Positions 33,776 to 45,335 of a stretch of 64,000 nt of DNA are shown here, piece after piece. The DNA lies in NCBI GenBank assembly GCA_000727475.1, contig KL647319.1, forward strand, positions 803,224 through 867,223, given 5' to 3'. The DNA comes from Sarcocystis neurona (lineage: Eukaryota; Apicomplexa; Conoidasida; Eucoccidiorida; Sarcocystidae). The first letter of the stretch is position 1. Each line of letters begins with the position of its first letter. A program made the translations under genes and the position numbers. Below the pieces are notes generated by a model. It was not told the DNA's origin. It saw only the letters and a program-made list of their open reading frames with translations, and made no database searches.

Positions 33776-33913
33776 TTGCGAAGCCTCGGCAGTAAGCTGT
33801 TGCTGCAGGTGCTGCTTCTCCTGCTGTTGCTGCAACCGCTGGTCCCGGAGACCTGCAGCTCGCACCCGGGCCGCGTCGATCGAAGAAAACTGCAGGGCCT
33901 TGTCTTGATCAGC
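33776..33913 (-). CDS. EPS15: Eps15-like protein, exon 5
   Basis: A 46-codon exon opened by a classic poly-T acceptor (GTTTTTTTTAG) and closed by TCGCAA|GTGAGC, phase 0 on both sides. It codes ADQDKALQFSSIDAARVRAA followed by a Gln-rich coil. The phases agree with exon 4. Confidence 0.7.
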
Positions 33914-34704
33914 CTAAAAAAAACGCATGTCGCAGCTCCCCGCCCCTGTCCACACACAGACACCCTTCCCCACTTCCGCCAGTCCCCTCCTCTATATACG
34001 TGAAGTATTTGCACGCGTGCGAATCTCTCCAAGTTCCAGCAGAAAAAGAAGGAAGGGAAAGGCAGAGTTTCGCGGGGAAGCTAGAATACGCAGCTGCTCC
34101 TCACCTGGCGAAGGCGCTCGTGCAGCGCAGCATTCTTCGACTGCGCGTCCGCCTTCTCGCGTCGCATGCGCTGCAGCAGCGTCTGCGACAGCAGCAGCAG
34201 CAAAACAGCAGCAGCGGGACCACAGGTACACCGCAGAAGCGGCACCACAGGTATACAGCAGAAGCAGGACTACAGGAGTATACACCGGAAAGAACAGAAG
34301 CAGCAGCAAAGCAGCAACAGCATCGGGGAAGAGGAAGAGGAAAGGGAGGAGCCGCTGTCTCAGAGTTTCTCGGCGTCCGGTGTCGCTGTGTGTGTGTGTG
34401 GGGGGGGAAACAGAGACACATACACACAGCAGCAAGGCCTGCAGATCTTGCTTCTCCGAGCAGCTACGGGGCAAATAAAGACGAAACTTCGGCAGAGCCA
34501 ACCAGCCACACTTCGCATGATCTCCTGCGGACGGTAGACCGACGTGGGGTGGGCAAACACGGAGACAGCAGGTCGAACAGACGGCGAGAGAACGGTAGAG
34601 AAAAGAGAAAGATAACAGAGAGACACGCGGGGTGTGGCAAGAGACATGCGCAATTAACGTGAGACACAGGCAAACACACCACAACGGGGGTCACGCGGCC
34701 TCTA

Positions 34705-34718
34705 GGTGTACGTACACC
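34705..34718. promoter_or_regulatory. Palindrome GGTGTACGTACACC, copy 4
   Basis: A perfect copy in intron 4 of the Eps15-like gene, 198 bases from copy 5. Confidence 0.65.
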
Positions 34719-34902
34719 GCAACCACGAAGCAGATTCCGCAGTTCGTTTTCTCCTGGATACAGACGCACACGCTCTGCTGCTGTGTGTCTACGAGACGCA
34801 TGCACCGACGTGGGCGGGGCTTTCTCCTCGCATTTTAATTTGCTCGGGCGCACGGCGTCTCTGTAGAAATGCGCAGGGGAGGACTGCAGCAGCGGGCCCC
34901 CC

Positions 34903-34916
34903 GGTGTACGTACACC
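34903..34916. promoter_or_regulatory. Palindrome GGTGTACGTACACC, copy 5
   Basis: A perfect copy, extended by one base on each side (C…G). It lies in intron 4 of the Eps15-like gene. Confidence 0.65.
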
Positions 34917-35439
34917 GTCCTGCCTTCCGCGACGCAGCAGCTCGCTAGCGAAAAGAGAGAAACGCCAGCCGCGTCACGTCTTGACCCGGAGAAGGGGGCA
35001 CAACCTGCCCACCACTTTCTTCTGCAGTCCCACCCGGAGGATTTAAAAGTGGGAAAAGAAGGAGGTGTCTGCAGAAGTCCGTTTCCATGGAAGAGGGGGG
35101 GGGAGGGTGGTGGGACACCCACACGTAGACGCAGCACGGCATTCCTAGATACTTACGTACCCCTCTACACAGGAAAAAAGAGAAGGGGAAGACAAAAAGT
35201 ATACATAGAGAGAGTACGACGATCGTCTCGAATGCATTTACGCAAAGAGAGAAAAAGAGAAAGACAGAGATACACACACATCCACACACAAACAGATATA
35301 CATGCAGACACACATTACTATATATGTGTAAGACCACAGCTGCCTTCCTGTCTGGCGGGATGGTCTCGTTTCTCTGTGTGTCTCATTTCTGTGTCTCCCT
35401 TCTTGCTTCCAAGAGGTGGTGGAAGAACAGGTCGTCGGT

Positions 35440-36115
35440 TACGTGGTAGAACAAGATGAGAAGCACCGGCTAAAACGAAAGAGACACAGAGACAGGGGGA
35501 GGGAAGAGCAGCAAGCGAGGAAGAGACACGCAAATACGAGAGACCGAGGGGCACAGAAGGAACTACTACACGAAGACGAAGATGAGAGACAGGGAGAGGA
35601 TCAAAGAGAGAGACCGAACGGAAGCGAGACGGGAAGGGACGGAGAAAAGGAGAAAGAGGGGGAGGGCGAGAGAGACACAGAAAGAGAGGGAGGCAGGGAG
35701 ACAGGAAGAAGAGAGGAGACAGGGAGAAGAGAAGAGGAGATAAGGAGAGGGGGGAGACAGGAAGGAGAGACGGGGAGATATGAGGAGACAGGAAGAAGAG
35801 AGGAGGAGACAGAAAGAAGATGGGACGAGACAGGGAGGGGCGAGGAGGAGACAGGGAGAAGAGAGGAGGAGACGGGAAGAAGAAACGGGGAGACAGGGAG
35901 GGCGGAGGAGAGGGGGAGACGAGGAGGAGACAGGAAAGGAAAGAGGAGACAAGGAAACACGAAGAAGAGGGGAGGAGACGGGAAGAAGAGACGGGGGAGA
36001 GAGAGAGGAGGGGAAGAGTGCAGAAGAAGGAGGTTGGAGGCACTTTTGTGTGTGGGGAGAGACGAAGAGATACGACGAGAGAAGAGCAGCACGGGGAAGA
36101 AGAAACGCGTGTAGA
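35440..36115. repeat. Purine-only minisatellite tract
   Basis: More than 600 bases are almost pure A/G on the plus strand, built from GGAGACAGGAAGAAGAGAGG-like units of variable length. It lies in intron 4 of the Eps15-like gene, so the transcript carries the pyrimidine strand. Confidence 0.85.
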
Positions 36116-36204
36116 TATGCCTCTGTTGATGTACAGGGAGGGGGAGACGGAAGAGAAGGATGCAGACTCATACACACTGAGACGAGGAGCAGAAGTCCTA
36201 TTAC

Positions 36205-36277
36205 CTTCAATTCTGCTATTTCTCGCTCTGTTTTCTGCAGTGCCTCCTGCTCGTCGTTCAAATCCTTGAACGCTTGT
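36205..36277 (-). CDS. EPS15: Eps15-like protein, exon 4 (coiled coil)
   Basis: A 73-base exon: one base completes the split Leu codon, then 24 codons, QAFKDLNDEQEALQKTEREI and AELK, ending AAG|GTAATA in phase 0. The acceptor is GGCCTTGCAG. Heptad-like spacing continues the coiled coil. Confidence 0.75.
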
Positions 36278-36439
36278 CTGCAAGGCCAGTGTCGCACCAG
36301 CAGGAAAACAAAATGAGAAGGAAGAGGACAGCAGGGGGAAAAGGAGGAGGAAAGACAGCAGAAGCAGAAGAGATGCGGGGCATGTAGCAGCCGCGGCAAA
36401 CGGAGCAGCAACAACATACCGCCAGCACCCCCGGGACCG

Positions 36440-36665
36440 GAGACCCAGCAGCAGCAGCAGTCGTCGACGCAGCAACAGCAGCAGTTGCAGTCGTCGACGC
36501 GGTGCAGCAGCAGCAGCTCTAGTCATCGACGCGGCAACAGCAGCAGCTGGAGTCGACCCAGAAGCAGCAGCAGCTGCTGCAGTCATCGACGCGGCAGCAG
36601 CAGCGGCTGGAGTCATCGACGCAGGAGCAGCAGCAACAGCAGCGGTCGTCGACGCAGCGCCAGCA
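36440..36665. repeat. Diverged repeat with TCGACGC core and CAG spacers
   Basis: Cores GTCGTCGACGC or GTCATCGACGC, or a close variant, recur at spacings of about 30-40 bases, separated by CAG triplets. At least six copies are seen. The repeat lies in intron 3 of the Eps15-like gene. Confidence 0.75.
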
Positions 36666-37310
36666 GCAGCAGCATGGCGGCCAACAAAACGAGAGCAGCA
36701 GCAATAGGAGCAAAGAGAAGAAGCAGCTCTAGCAGCAACGTGAAGGAACGGGAGACAGCAGCAAGTTGGGGGCAATATCAACAAAGGCGTCTCTCTCTTT
36801 CTTTTCTCTCTATGTCTGTTCCTCGGTTTGAGCGAGCTCGGGCTCTTTCTACCAATCCACACGTTTGCATGCATACATTTATATGGATACGGGTGCGTGT
36901 ACACACAAAGGTGCACGTGTATGTACCACATCTGAGGAGCAGCAGCGGCTGCAGCAGTCGCAGCAGGACATCCTGTGCATATGTAATCGTATACCAGCAT
37001 ACCTGTGCATGCATCTACAAAGAGGAAGGAAGCTTAATACACGCACTTCTATATGTATATATTTATATCGCTGACAGAGACAAAGAGAAGGATGCGCCGC
37101 CACACATATATCCATATATATGTAAATTGTTCAACAGAGAGACAGATAGACAGGAAACGAGGCTACCACATATATATATGTATGTGTGTAGGTCTTTTTT
37201 CATAGATAAAGGAAGAGCATTACTGCAACTTGGTGGTTCTGACCATCGCTGAGTCGAAATACGGGCATTCGTAGCCACTTGGAAACGCGTGGAAGTCAAG
37301 AGGGGCTTAC

Positions 37311-37495
37311 AAGCGAGCCGCATGCAGATTTTGGCCCTGCAGAACTTGCTGCTTGACGGCAAGCAGCAGCGTATGGTTTGCCTGCTGCAGAATATCGATG
37401 TCGCGCTGCATGTCTTCGGTTTGCTGCTTCAGAAATAAAATCTCCTCCATGTAATGCGAGAGATCTCTCTGCAGGCTGACTCTCTGCAGTTCCAC
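37311..37495 (-). CDS. EPS15: Eps15-like protein, exon 3 (coiled coil)
   Basis: A 185-base exon from GGGTGCAG|GTGGAA to a weaker CGCTT|GTAAGC donor, phase 2 out. It continues the coil (VELQRVSLQRDLSHYMEEIL, later LKQQTEDMQRDIDILQQANH). Without splicing the frame would stop at once (TTG TAA). The next exon restores a Leu codon, which supports the donor. Confidence 0.75.
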
Positions 37496-37540
37496 CTGCA
37501 CCCGCCACCGTCCATCACACAAATATAAAAAAAAAACAGA

Positions 37541-37919
37541 TACATACATATCAAGAGATACATGCATATCAAGAGATACATGCATATCAAGAGATACATG
37601 CATATCAAGAGATACATGCATATCAAGAGATACATGCATATCAAGAGATACATGCATATCAAGAGATACATGCATATCAAGAGATACATACATATCAAGA
37701 GATACATACATATCGAGAGATGCATGCATATCAAGAGATACATACATATCAAGAGATACATGCATATCAAGAGATACATGCATATCAAGAGATACATACA
37801 TATCGAGAGATGCATGCATATCAAGAGATACATACATATAGAGAGATACATACATATAGAGAGATACATACATATAGAGAGATACGTACATATAGAGAGA
37901 TACATACATATAGAGAGAC
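37541..37919. repeat. 18-base minisatellite, about 21 copies
   Basis: The unit TACATGCATATCAAGAGA repeats at 18-base steps. Later copies change to TACATACATATAGAGAGA. Because 18 is a multiple of 3, the minus strand reads a hexapeptide repeat (MHVSLD, MYVSLD, MYVSLY). It sits in intron 2, 46 bases before the exon 3 acceptor. Confidence 0.95.
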
Positions 37920-38749
37920 ACCAACTATACAGACATGTACATATACATGTGTCTGTGTGTGTGTGGGTGGGGGGGGGGGGGAAGAATACAGAGACATACA
38001 TACGTCGTAAATAGATATATATATGCATGTGTATAGCGCATGCGTTGTGACGCACAAATACCTGGTATACGTATACGCATGCATGCATGTAGTTACACGT
38101 AGAAACATACAGATATACACATATATATATATGAATACGACGTCTCTTTTTCTCGCCATATATATACGTATACATGTGTATGGATATGTGCACGTGTAGA
38201 AGCATATACATATATAAATATGTCCCCCCTCTACTATGTATATATGTATGCATGTATGTAATGTGTAGAAGCATGTACACATACGTAGTCCCTCTCCCTT
38301 TCTACATATATATGTGTATAGAAGTGCATCTATTAGATATAAACAACGCAGGAGTATTTAAAAGTAACGACGTTTGACCTTTTCGACAGAAGTGTAGATG
38401 TGTCGTATTTGAAAGGCAGAAGAGAAAACGGAAAGTGCCGAAGTTAAACGTCGACCCACATGCATGCAGAAGTTCATCTGTCCCCTTCCTGTCTCTGTCT
38501 CTCTCCATATGCGTGTCTCGGTCTGCGTCTCCGTGTCTCCCTGCCTTTCTCTGTATATGTGTGTCTACACGTGTATCTCTATCTCTCTGTGTGGCTATAT
38601 ATATATGTGTCCACTGTACGTGTGTACTGATGTGGATGTGTGTGTCTGTGTATCTATACATATATACATTGATGCATGTGTTTCCCCGGATGTGTGCATC
38701 TGTGTGTATGTGGATATATATATATATATATATATATGNTATATATATG

Positions 38750-39231
38750 NNNNNNNNNNNNNNNNNNNNNNNNNNNNNNNNNNNNNNNNNNNNNNNNNNN
38801 NNNNNNNNNNNNNNNNNNNNNNNNNNNNNNNNNNNNNNNNNNNNNNNNNNNNNNNNNNNNNNNNNNNNNNNNNNNNNNNNNNNNNNNNNNNNNNNNNNNN
38901 NNNNNNNNNNNNNNNNNNNNNNNNNNNNNNNNNNNNNNNNNNNNNNNNNNNNNNNNNNNNNNNNNNNNNNNNNNNNNNNNNNNNNNNNNNNNNNNNNNNN
39001 NNNNNNNNNNNNNNNNNNNNNNNNNNNNNNNNNNNNNNNNNNNNNNNNNNNNNNNNNNNNNNNNNNNNNNNNNNNNNNNNNNNNNNNNNNNNNNNNNNNN
39101 NNNNNNNNNNNNNNNNNNNNNNNNNNNNNNNNNNNNNNNNNNNNNNNNNNNNNNNNNNNNNNNNNNNNNNNNNNNNNNNNNNNNNNNNNNNNNNNNNNNN
39201 NNNNNNNNNNNNNNNNNNNNNNNNNNNNNNN
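38750..39231. other. Assembly gap (N)
   Basis: 482 unresolved bases within (TA)n sequence of intron 2. Confidence 0.99.
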
Positions 39232-40283
39232 ATATATATATATATATATATATGCATATATATGTCTGTGTGTATGTAAATGTGGCTAGGTATATATATA
39301 TGTCTGTGCGTATGTATAATTGGTCAGATATATATATATATATGTACGCGTGTTTGTGTGTATGTCTATGTGGCTAGATGTATGTGTATATATATATATG
39401 TATATGCGTGTCTGTGTGTATGTATATTTGGCCATATATATATATATATATCTTTGTGTATGTATACGTGGCTAGATATATAGGTATTTATACATATATA
39501 TATATATGTTTGTACGTGTGTCTGTCTCTGTGTGTGTCTGTATGTGTACGTGTGTGTGTATGTGTCTATATATATATACATATATATAATGTATATGTGG
39601 GCGAGATGAAGAAGCCGCACTGACAACATATATGTTTATGAGCATATATAGAGGTCCTGCGTATTTACAGGCGGCTTCCATGATATACCAGTGCAGTATA
39701 AACATATACATATAAGAGAAGCACCAACAGTGGATAGATTTGTGCGTACACAAAGATGTAAATAAAGCAGTGTTTGTTCACACTTTTGTATATAAATATA
39801 TATAAAGACAGATATATAGAGACAGAGAAAGGGAAAAGATACAGCGACACATATATATATGGAGAGACAGAGACAGACAGAGAAAAGGAAGACGGGCACA
39901 TATATACATATATATATAAGTAGATAGACAGATAGATATGTGTACAGTTGTACAGATGTACGGAAATATATACGTCTGTACACAAGTCCACGTACATTCA
40001 TCCATGCACGTATACTACACGTATTTACGCATATATATATTTATTTGCATGTATACGGACATATATATATGTATGTGCGCATATATAAATGTATAGGGAT
40101 ACATATGTATATGTAAATAGTTGTATACCTATAGGTGTGTACGTATATATATATATATATATATATATATGGAGAAAGAGACATATATATATATATATAT
40201 ATGTATGCATGCAGGGCATAACATGTATATATGCACGTGTGTATTTACACACACACACATATATGAAGAGGAGATTTGTTTAC

Positions 40284-40496
40284 CTGAGAGCGGTGTTTCT
40301 TGAGCTGTTCGAGCTTCAACTTTTCTTCTTCGAGAAGCATTTCATATTCTCTTTTTCTGTCAATTTGAACAGCAAGTTCCTTCTTCTCTTTGAGGAGCTC
40401 CTTTTCGAGCAGCACGCGCAACTCTCGCACTTCCTCCGCCTCTTCGGCGTTCGCGTCGACCTCCCGACGCAGCAGAGTGGACAGCCGTTTGTCCGT
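40284..40496 (-). CDS. EPS15: Eps15-like protein, exon 2 (coiled coil)
   Basis: A 71-codon exon between TTTGCATGCAG and TCTCAG|GTAAAC, phase 0 on both sides. It codes a long charged coiled coil starting TDKRLSTLLRREVDANAEEA and ending LEQLKKHRSQ. Eps15 proteins carry a central coiled coil for dimerisation after the EH domains, which fits. The acceptor itself overlaps a TGCATGCA palindrome. Confidence 0.75.
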
Positions 40497-41801
40497 CTGC
40501 ATGCAAACGGACGGCGCAGCAGCAGCACAGCAGCAGGCGACATCTGCGGCGCAGCAGAGGCCACTCCACCACGACGGCAACTGCATGCAGGGAAGTCGAA
40601 GAATGCGCGCGCGTGGATGCATGAGCGTCTCTGACAACGTCGCCGCGCGCCCGTGCCCCACCGCCACATTTTCCACGATACACACACACACACACACACA
40701 ACCCCGACGCAAAGGCAGCGCGGAGTTCAAGAGACAGACGGAGGGAGACGGGGTGGCAGCAGGAGACAGCGCGGGACATATCAGCAGGGCCACACGCAGG
40801 ACGCAAATTGGCACACGCACACGGAGAGGAGACACACACTGCCATTACCACCCGCGAAGAGAGCAGCAGCAGAGGAAGAGCTACAGAAGAATTCATGTGT
40901 GTGGATATTCTCGAACTACAGAGGAAGAAAACGTGCTGCAGGAGAAACAGCAACGAACTGGGTACACATATATGGGTGCATGTGTACATATTGTCGACCT
41001 ACAAAAAGGAAGAGCGCATGCTGCCGTAATAAAAGCACCAAGAGGCGAAGTGTAGACATATTTCCGCGCCTCCACAAAGGGAGAAGAGATGGTACACTAT
41101 ACGACGCATATATATGTGTACTGTCACATATATGTGAAGTGTCACGTGGCTTTGTAGAGGAAAAAGAAGTAGGGGAAGAGAAGAAGAGAGGGGCCCATCG
41201 ATAGCAGGAAGCGACATGCAGCAACGCGCGCGCAATAGAGAGTCTCCGTTTTTCTCTCTTTTCTGCTGCAACAGGTAGAGACGTATTTCCGTCCTACTGA
41301 TACTGAGGGGAGGGTTTGCATATAAGTTTGACCTACCTGAATGTCTAAATGTATGAATATGTAGACATTCATAGGTGTGTGTACGTGTGTGAGTGCGTAC
41401 AAGTGTGTACACGCAGGGCAGCAATTGAGACGGCTACTTTGCTGCTCTCCATCAGGAGCTGCTGCTGGGGGTGCTGTTCCTGCACACACGGTGAGGCTGC
41501 TGCTGCTTTTGCTATGGCTGCCGTGGGCGTATGACTCTGAACGTCGCTGTCGCTCCACCGCCGCTTCTCTTGCTGCTGCTGCTGCGTCTGCTGCTGTCGC
41601 GGCTGTTGCTGTTCCGGCTGCGCTGTTGTTCGTCCTGCTGTTTCTGCTGCCGCTGCTGCTGCTGTTGCTGCTGCTGTTCGTCTTTCTGCTCCTCTTGCTG
41701 CTGCTGTTTGTATTTCTGTTACTGTTGCTGCTGCTGTTCATCTTTCGCCAGCTGTTGCTGCTGCTGTTCGTTGTTCTGCTGCTGTTGCTGCTGCTGCTTA
41801 C
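40497..41801 (-). other. Intron 1 of the Eps15-like gene
   Basis: The 5' end (41801-41460) is a sense-strand CAG-rich array that stays open with exon 1 and reads Ser/Asn-rich. The 3' end (40500-40570) is CTG-rich before the acceptor. The middle has a (CA)n run at 40680-40702. A missed small exon cannot be ruled out, but none is needed for phase. Confidence 0.5.
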
Positions 41802-42108
41802 CTCAACGACACTCTCGATAAGCGCCAGTGTTCGTTCTTCTTCGTCGTCGTCGCCAAAGAGACCGTCACGAGGCGACGCTGCTGCTGCAGCAGCGGCACT
41901 TCTTCTTTTCTCTAGGCGCTCCTTTCTGCGTGCTAGCCACGTCTCCGCAAGTAGGTCAACTTCATCTCGCTGAGGCGTTTCCTCCTCTTCTGCTGCTGCT
42001 TCTGCGGCCAGGGCTTTTGCTGCTGTTGCTGTTGCTCCTTTGACTTTGACTTTCTCTTTGGGAGTTTTGGCTGGTTTGCCTTTCCCCACGGCAGCACCAG
42101 CAAATTTC

Positions 42109-42144
<36 letters not shown>

Positions 42145-44552
42145 GCTTCGTCTTCTGTCTCTGTGTCTCTGGCTTTTCTGCGTCTCCCGGCACGTTTGCT
42201 GCTGGCGGCACGCGGCTTCTGCTGTTTTTTGCTGCCGATGCGTGTCGTCTCCCTCTCTTCTTCCTCCTCCTCTTCCTCCTTTTCTGCGATGGCCGCCCTC
42301 CCTTTCTTCTTCTTTTTCTTCTTGGCTGCTGCTTCGGCTGCTGTCGCTGCGCTGCTCACGAGGTCGCCGAACGACAGCAGCTTGGTCACCTGCTGCGGCT
42401 CCTCATCTTTGCTGCTTCGCCTGCTGCTCTCGGTTTCGCTGCTACTTGCTGTCTCTCTCTCTCCCCACAACGCCGTTTCTCTCCGCTTCCTCCTGCTGCT
42501 GCTGCGACCCCGCTGCCGTCGCTGGCCCGCGCTCCCGGATTCTTTTCTGCGGCTGCTGCTGCCTCTTCTCTCCCCGAGACGCGGCGTGTCCAGGTCATCG
42601 CGACTGCTGCTGCTGCTGCTCAAATGGGAACGTCTCCTTCGTGCTGCTGCAGCAGCAGCCGTCTCGTCTCGGTGCTCCCCAAGCGGCGGTTCAAGCGGTC
42701 CGCCCAAAAACCCCACACCAGTTGCAGCAAATCCCCCCCCTCGTTCTTCTTCAATTTCCTTCTCAGGAGCTGCTGCTGTTGCTGCGTCTTCTGCCGTCCC
42801 GCCGCTGCTGCGGTCGAACGCGCGGAACGCAGCAGGAAAATCACCCCACTCGCCTCCTGCTGCTGCTGCTCCTCCTGCTGCTGCAGTGCCTTTGCCGCTG
42901 AGCAGTCCCAGCGGCTGAAGCAGCGCGCCGCCTTCGCCAGGGGGTCCTGGGCCGCCGGCAGCAGCAGCCCCGGAGGGCTGCAGCTGCTGCTGCAGTTGCT
43001 GCTGCAGTTGCTGCATCTGCTGGTGCTGCTGATACTGCTGCTGCTGGACTTGCACCAACTGCAGCAGCTCACTCGGCGCAGCAGCAGGCAGCAGCACGCC
43101 TCTCTTCCTCGCGCGGATCAACAGCATTGCAACGAGGAACTCATGCAGCTCGAGTCTGCCGCTGCTGTTCGTATCGCACATATTCCATATAACAGCCAGC
43201 TCTGCGTCAGGCAGCAGCGACGCAGCAAAAACATTCTTCGCTTCCATCCCTTCAAGAAAACCGTCCTTGTTGGTATCGGCATTCGCAAACACCTGGCAAT
43301 ACCGCTGCAGCACATCTTCTCCTGCCAGCAGTGCCTGCCACCCAGCAGCAGCAACAGCGGCAGCAGCAGCAGCAAGCGCAGGCGAGGAGAACACCGGCTG
43401 CTGCTGCTGTGCCACCTGCTGCCCCCGCTGCTGCAGTTGCTGCTGCTGCTGCAGCACCACCCCAGACCCGAGGCTGCCATCTTGGTCTTGCGGCTGCTGC
43501 AGGGGAGACACAGCCCCACCACCTCCTCCTCCAGTTGAGAGAAAAACAGCAGGAGTCAGATTCGCAGCAGCAGCAGGACCGCCAGCAGCCGCACTCGTGA
43601 AAGGGAAAACTGCTCCTCCTCCTCCTGCTCCTCCACCAGTTGCTGCTCCGTTCGCTATTCCCCCTCCTGGTGCTCCGGGAGTTGCTGCAGGAGCAGCTCC
43701 ACCAGCAGCGAACGGCAGCATGTCGGAGAAAACAGGAAGAGCAAGAGGCTCCGCAGCAATTGCCTCAGCGGAGAGAGGAAGAAAACCCTGCTGTGCGTGC
43801 GCCACGAGTCTGCACGCGCATGCAAAACTTTCGATGTCAAGAAAGCCGGAATTATTCAAATCTGCCAACTTCCAGATGGTGTGGAGCGTGTCTCGATCAA
43901 GACCCGAGCGCAGCAAAAACGCTGCTGCAGCAGCACCAGAGAGCACTCCCCCGCCCCCTCCTGCTGCTACTGCTCCTCCTCCGTCTCCTGCCCTTCCATC
44001 CGCTGCAGCAGTCGGCTCACCGCCTCCCGCTGCGTGCCATAGCTGCATGTAGAGTTCGACCTCCTCAGGCGTCAACGAGAGCCGAGCAGCACTGGCTGTT
44101 GCGGCTTCTGAAGGAAAAGGCAACACCCCCCCTCCTTGCGGTTGCTGCTGCTGCAGAAGCAGCAGCCCACCTGGTGCGAAAGACGACGACAGAGGCACAG
44201 GGGCAGAGAGAGGGGAGGAAGACGAAGCGGCGACGAAACTCGGGTCAGCAAAAGGACTGTACCCAGACGGGTGGGGCGGTACCGCAGCTGCTGCTGCTCC
44301 TCCTCCTCCTGCGCCTCCGGGTGCAGCTGTCGTTGCAACGGCGGGAAAAAGGTTCGCATCGTCGACGGAAAAAGGCAGACCGCAGCTGGGCGGAGGCGGG
44401 GAAAATGCAGCAGCAGCAGGAGGAAGAGCAACAGGGGGAAAGCCAGTGGGAGCAGTGAACCCCGCAGCAGCTGCAGCGTCTGAACTTGCTGCCTCTCCGA
44501 ACGGGGTGTGGGGTGATGCCAGAGGCGAAGAAGACGTGGCACTTAGCAGCAT
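41802..44552 (-). CDS. EPS15: Eps15-like EH-domain protein, exon 1
   Basis: Exon 1 has 917 codons from the ATG at 44552 (MLLSATSSSPLAS) to an ideal GAG|GTAAGC donor, phase 0. The frame is open further upstream to 44885, but that part is Phe/Cys-rich and unlike the protein. EH domain 1 spans about residues 160-256, with EF loop DLNNSGFLDIES. EH domain 2 spans about 414-490, with two loops, DTNKDGFLEGME (canonical) and DTNSSGRLELHE. Pro/Gly/Ala-rich linkers precede and separate them. Residues 600-890 are Arg/Ser-rich, then alternate poly-Lys and poly-Glu. EH domains bind NPF-type peptides in endocytic adaptors. Eps15 homologues are known components of the apicomplexan K13 endocytic structure and micropore. 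The EH call is firm; orthology to that component is inferred. Confidence 0.85.
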
Positions 44553-45335
44553 CGCGATGAAGGGCCAGGGAAAAGACAAGCCAACAACGACCCGAGAAGG
44601 AAAAGGCGAAGGAAAGGAGAAGAAGGAAGAACAGCGGAAGGCGACGACGAAGCGACCATGTAGACACTGAAAATATATGAGTGCACATGCGTGTGTGAGG
44701 GACGAGAGAGCAGCAGCAAGAGAAGTCAACAGGGACGAAGAAACGAAGAAAAGGAGAAGACCCGAAAAGTTTTCTCGAAAAGGAGCAGAACGACGGCTGC
44801 TGCGTCTGCTGCTCTCCCTGCAGCACCACACAAAGCTCAGCGCATGTGAAAGCCGGGCTGCCAGCTCAAAAATCCCCGTACACACATATATGTGGGTGCA
44901 TACACCTGTATCCTTAAAAATTCACATACATACAAATCTTGTTGGCACACACGTGTTACCTTGGCATTACACATACACATGCATACGTGTGTATTCATGT
45001 ATAGACTTCCTGTTCTCTCTGTACTCATACAAGTATATAGTCTCTCTATACACATGTGTATATATTGTAAACTTGCTCATTGTCCTCATACGGGTATATA
45101 GCCTCTTCCTCCCTTTGTATTCGGGCAGGCAGAAGGACAACACGTGTACAGCAATAATAACCTACACACATATATACAGCCTTGTGTCCGCTGTTTATAT
45201 TAATACGCGTAAATAAATACACACTGCTATACATATATTATAGGTAAGGAATGCATAGGTGTTGTGTGCATGCGTATGCCTGTATTTGACCTCCTCTTGC
45301 ATGCCTGTGTATGTGTGTAAATGCCCATCGTAGTG
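44553..45335. other. Upstream region of the Eps15-like gene
   Basis: A purine-rich leader-like stretch lies at 44560-44800 (plus strand), then CA/TA-rich sequence to 45330. The promoter and 5' UTR of the minus-strand Eps15-like gene should lie here. No specific element is identified. Confidence 0.4.

Larger units (their letters stand above)
37496..40283 (-). other. Intron 2 of the Eps15-like gene, with gap
   Basis: This intron holds TA-rich microsatellites (38.0-40.25 kb), an N gap (38750-39231, plus an N at 38739), a G run near 37968-37981 and an 18-base minisatellite next to the acceptor. Confidence 0.5.

Noticed and set aside
41142..41801. Continuation of the Eps15-like frame past the donor
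   Set aside because: An ideal GAG|GTAAGC donor, a phase-matched coiled-coil exon downstream and Ser/Asn-only content show that this is intron.
44553..44885. N-terminal extension of the Eps15-like frame
   Set aside because: The upstream part is Phe/Cys-rich and unlike the protein; the ATG at 44552 starts the expected low-complexity N-terminus.
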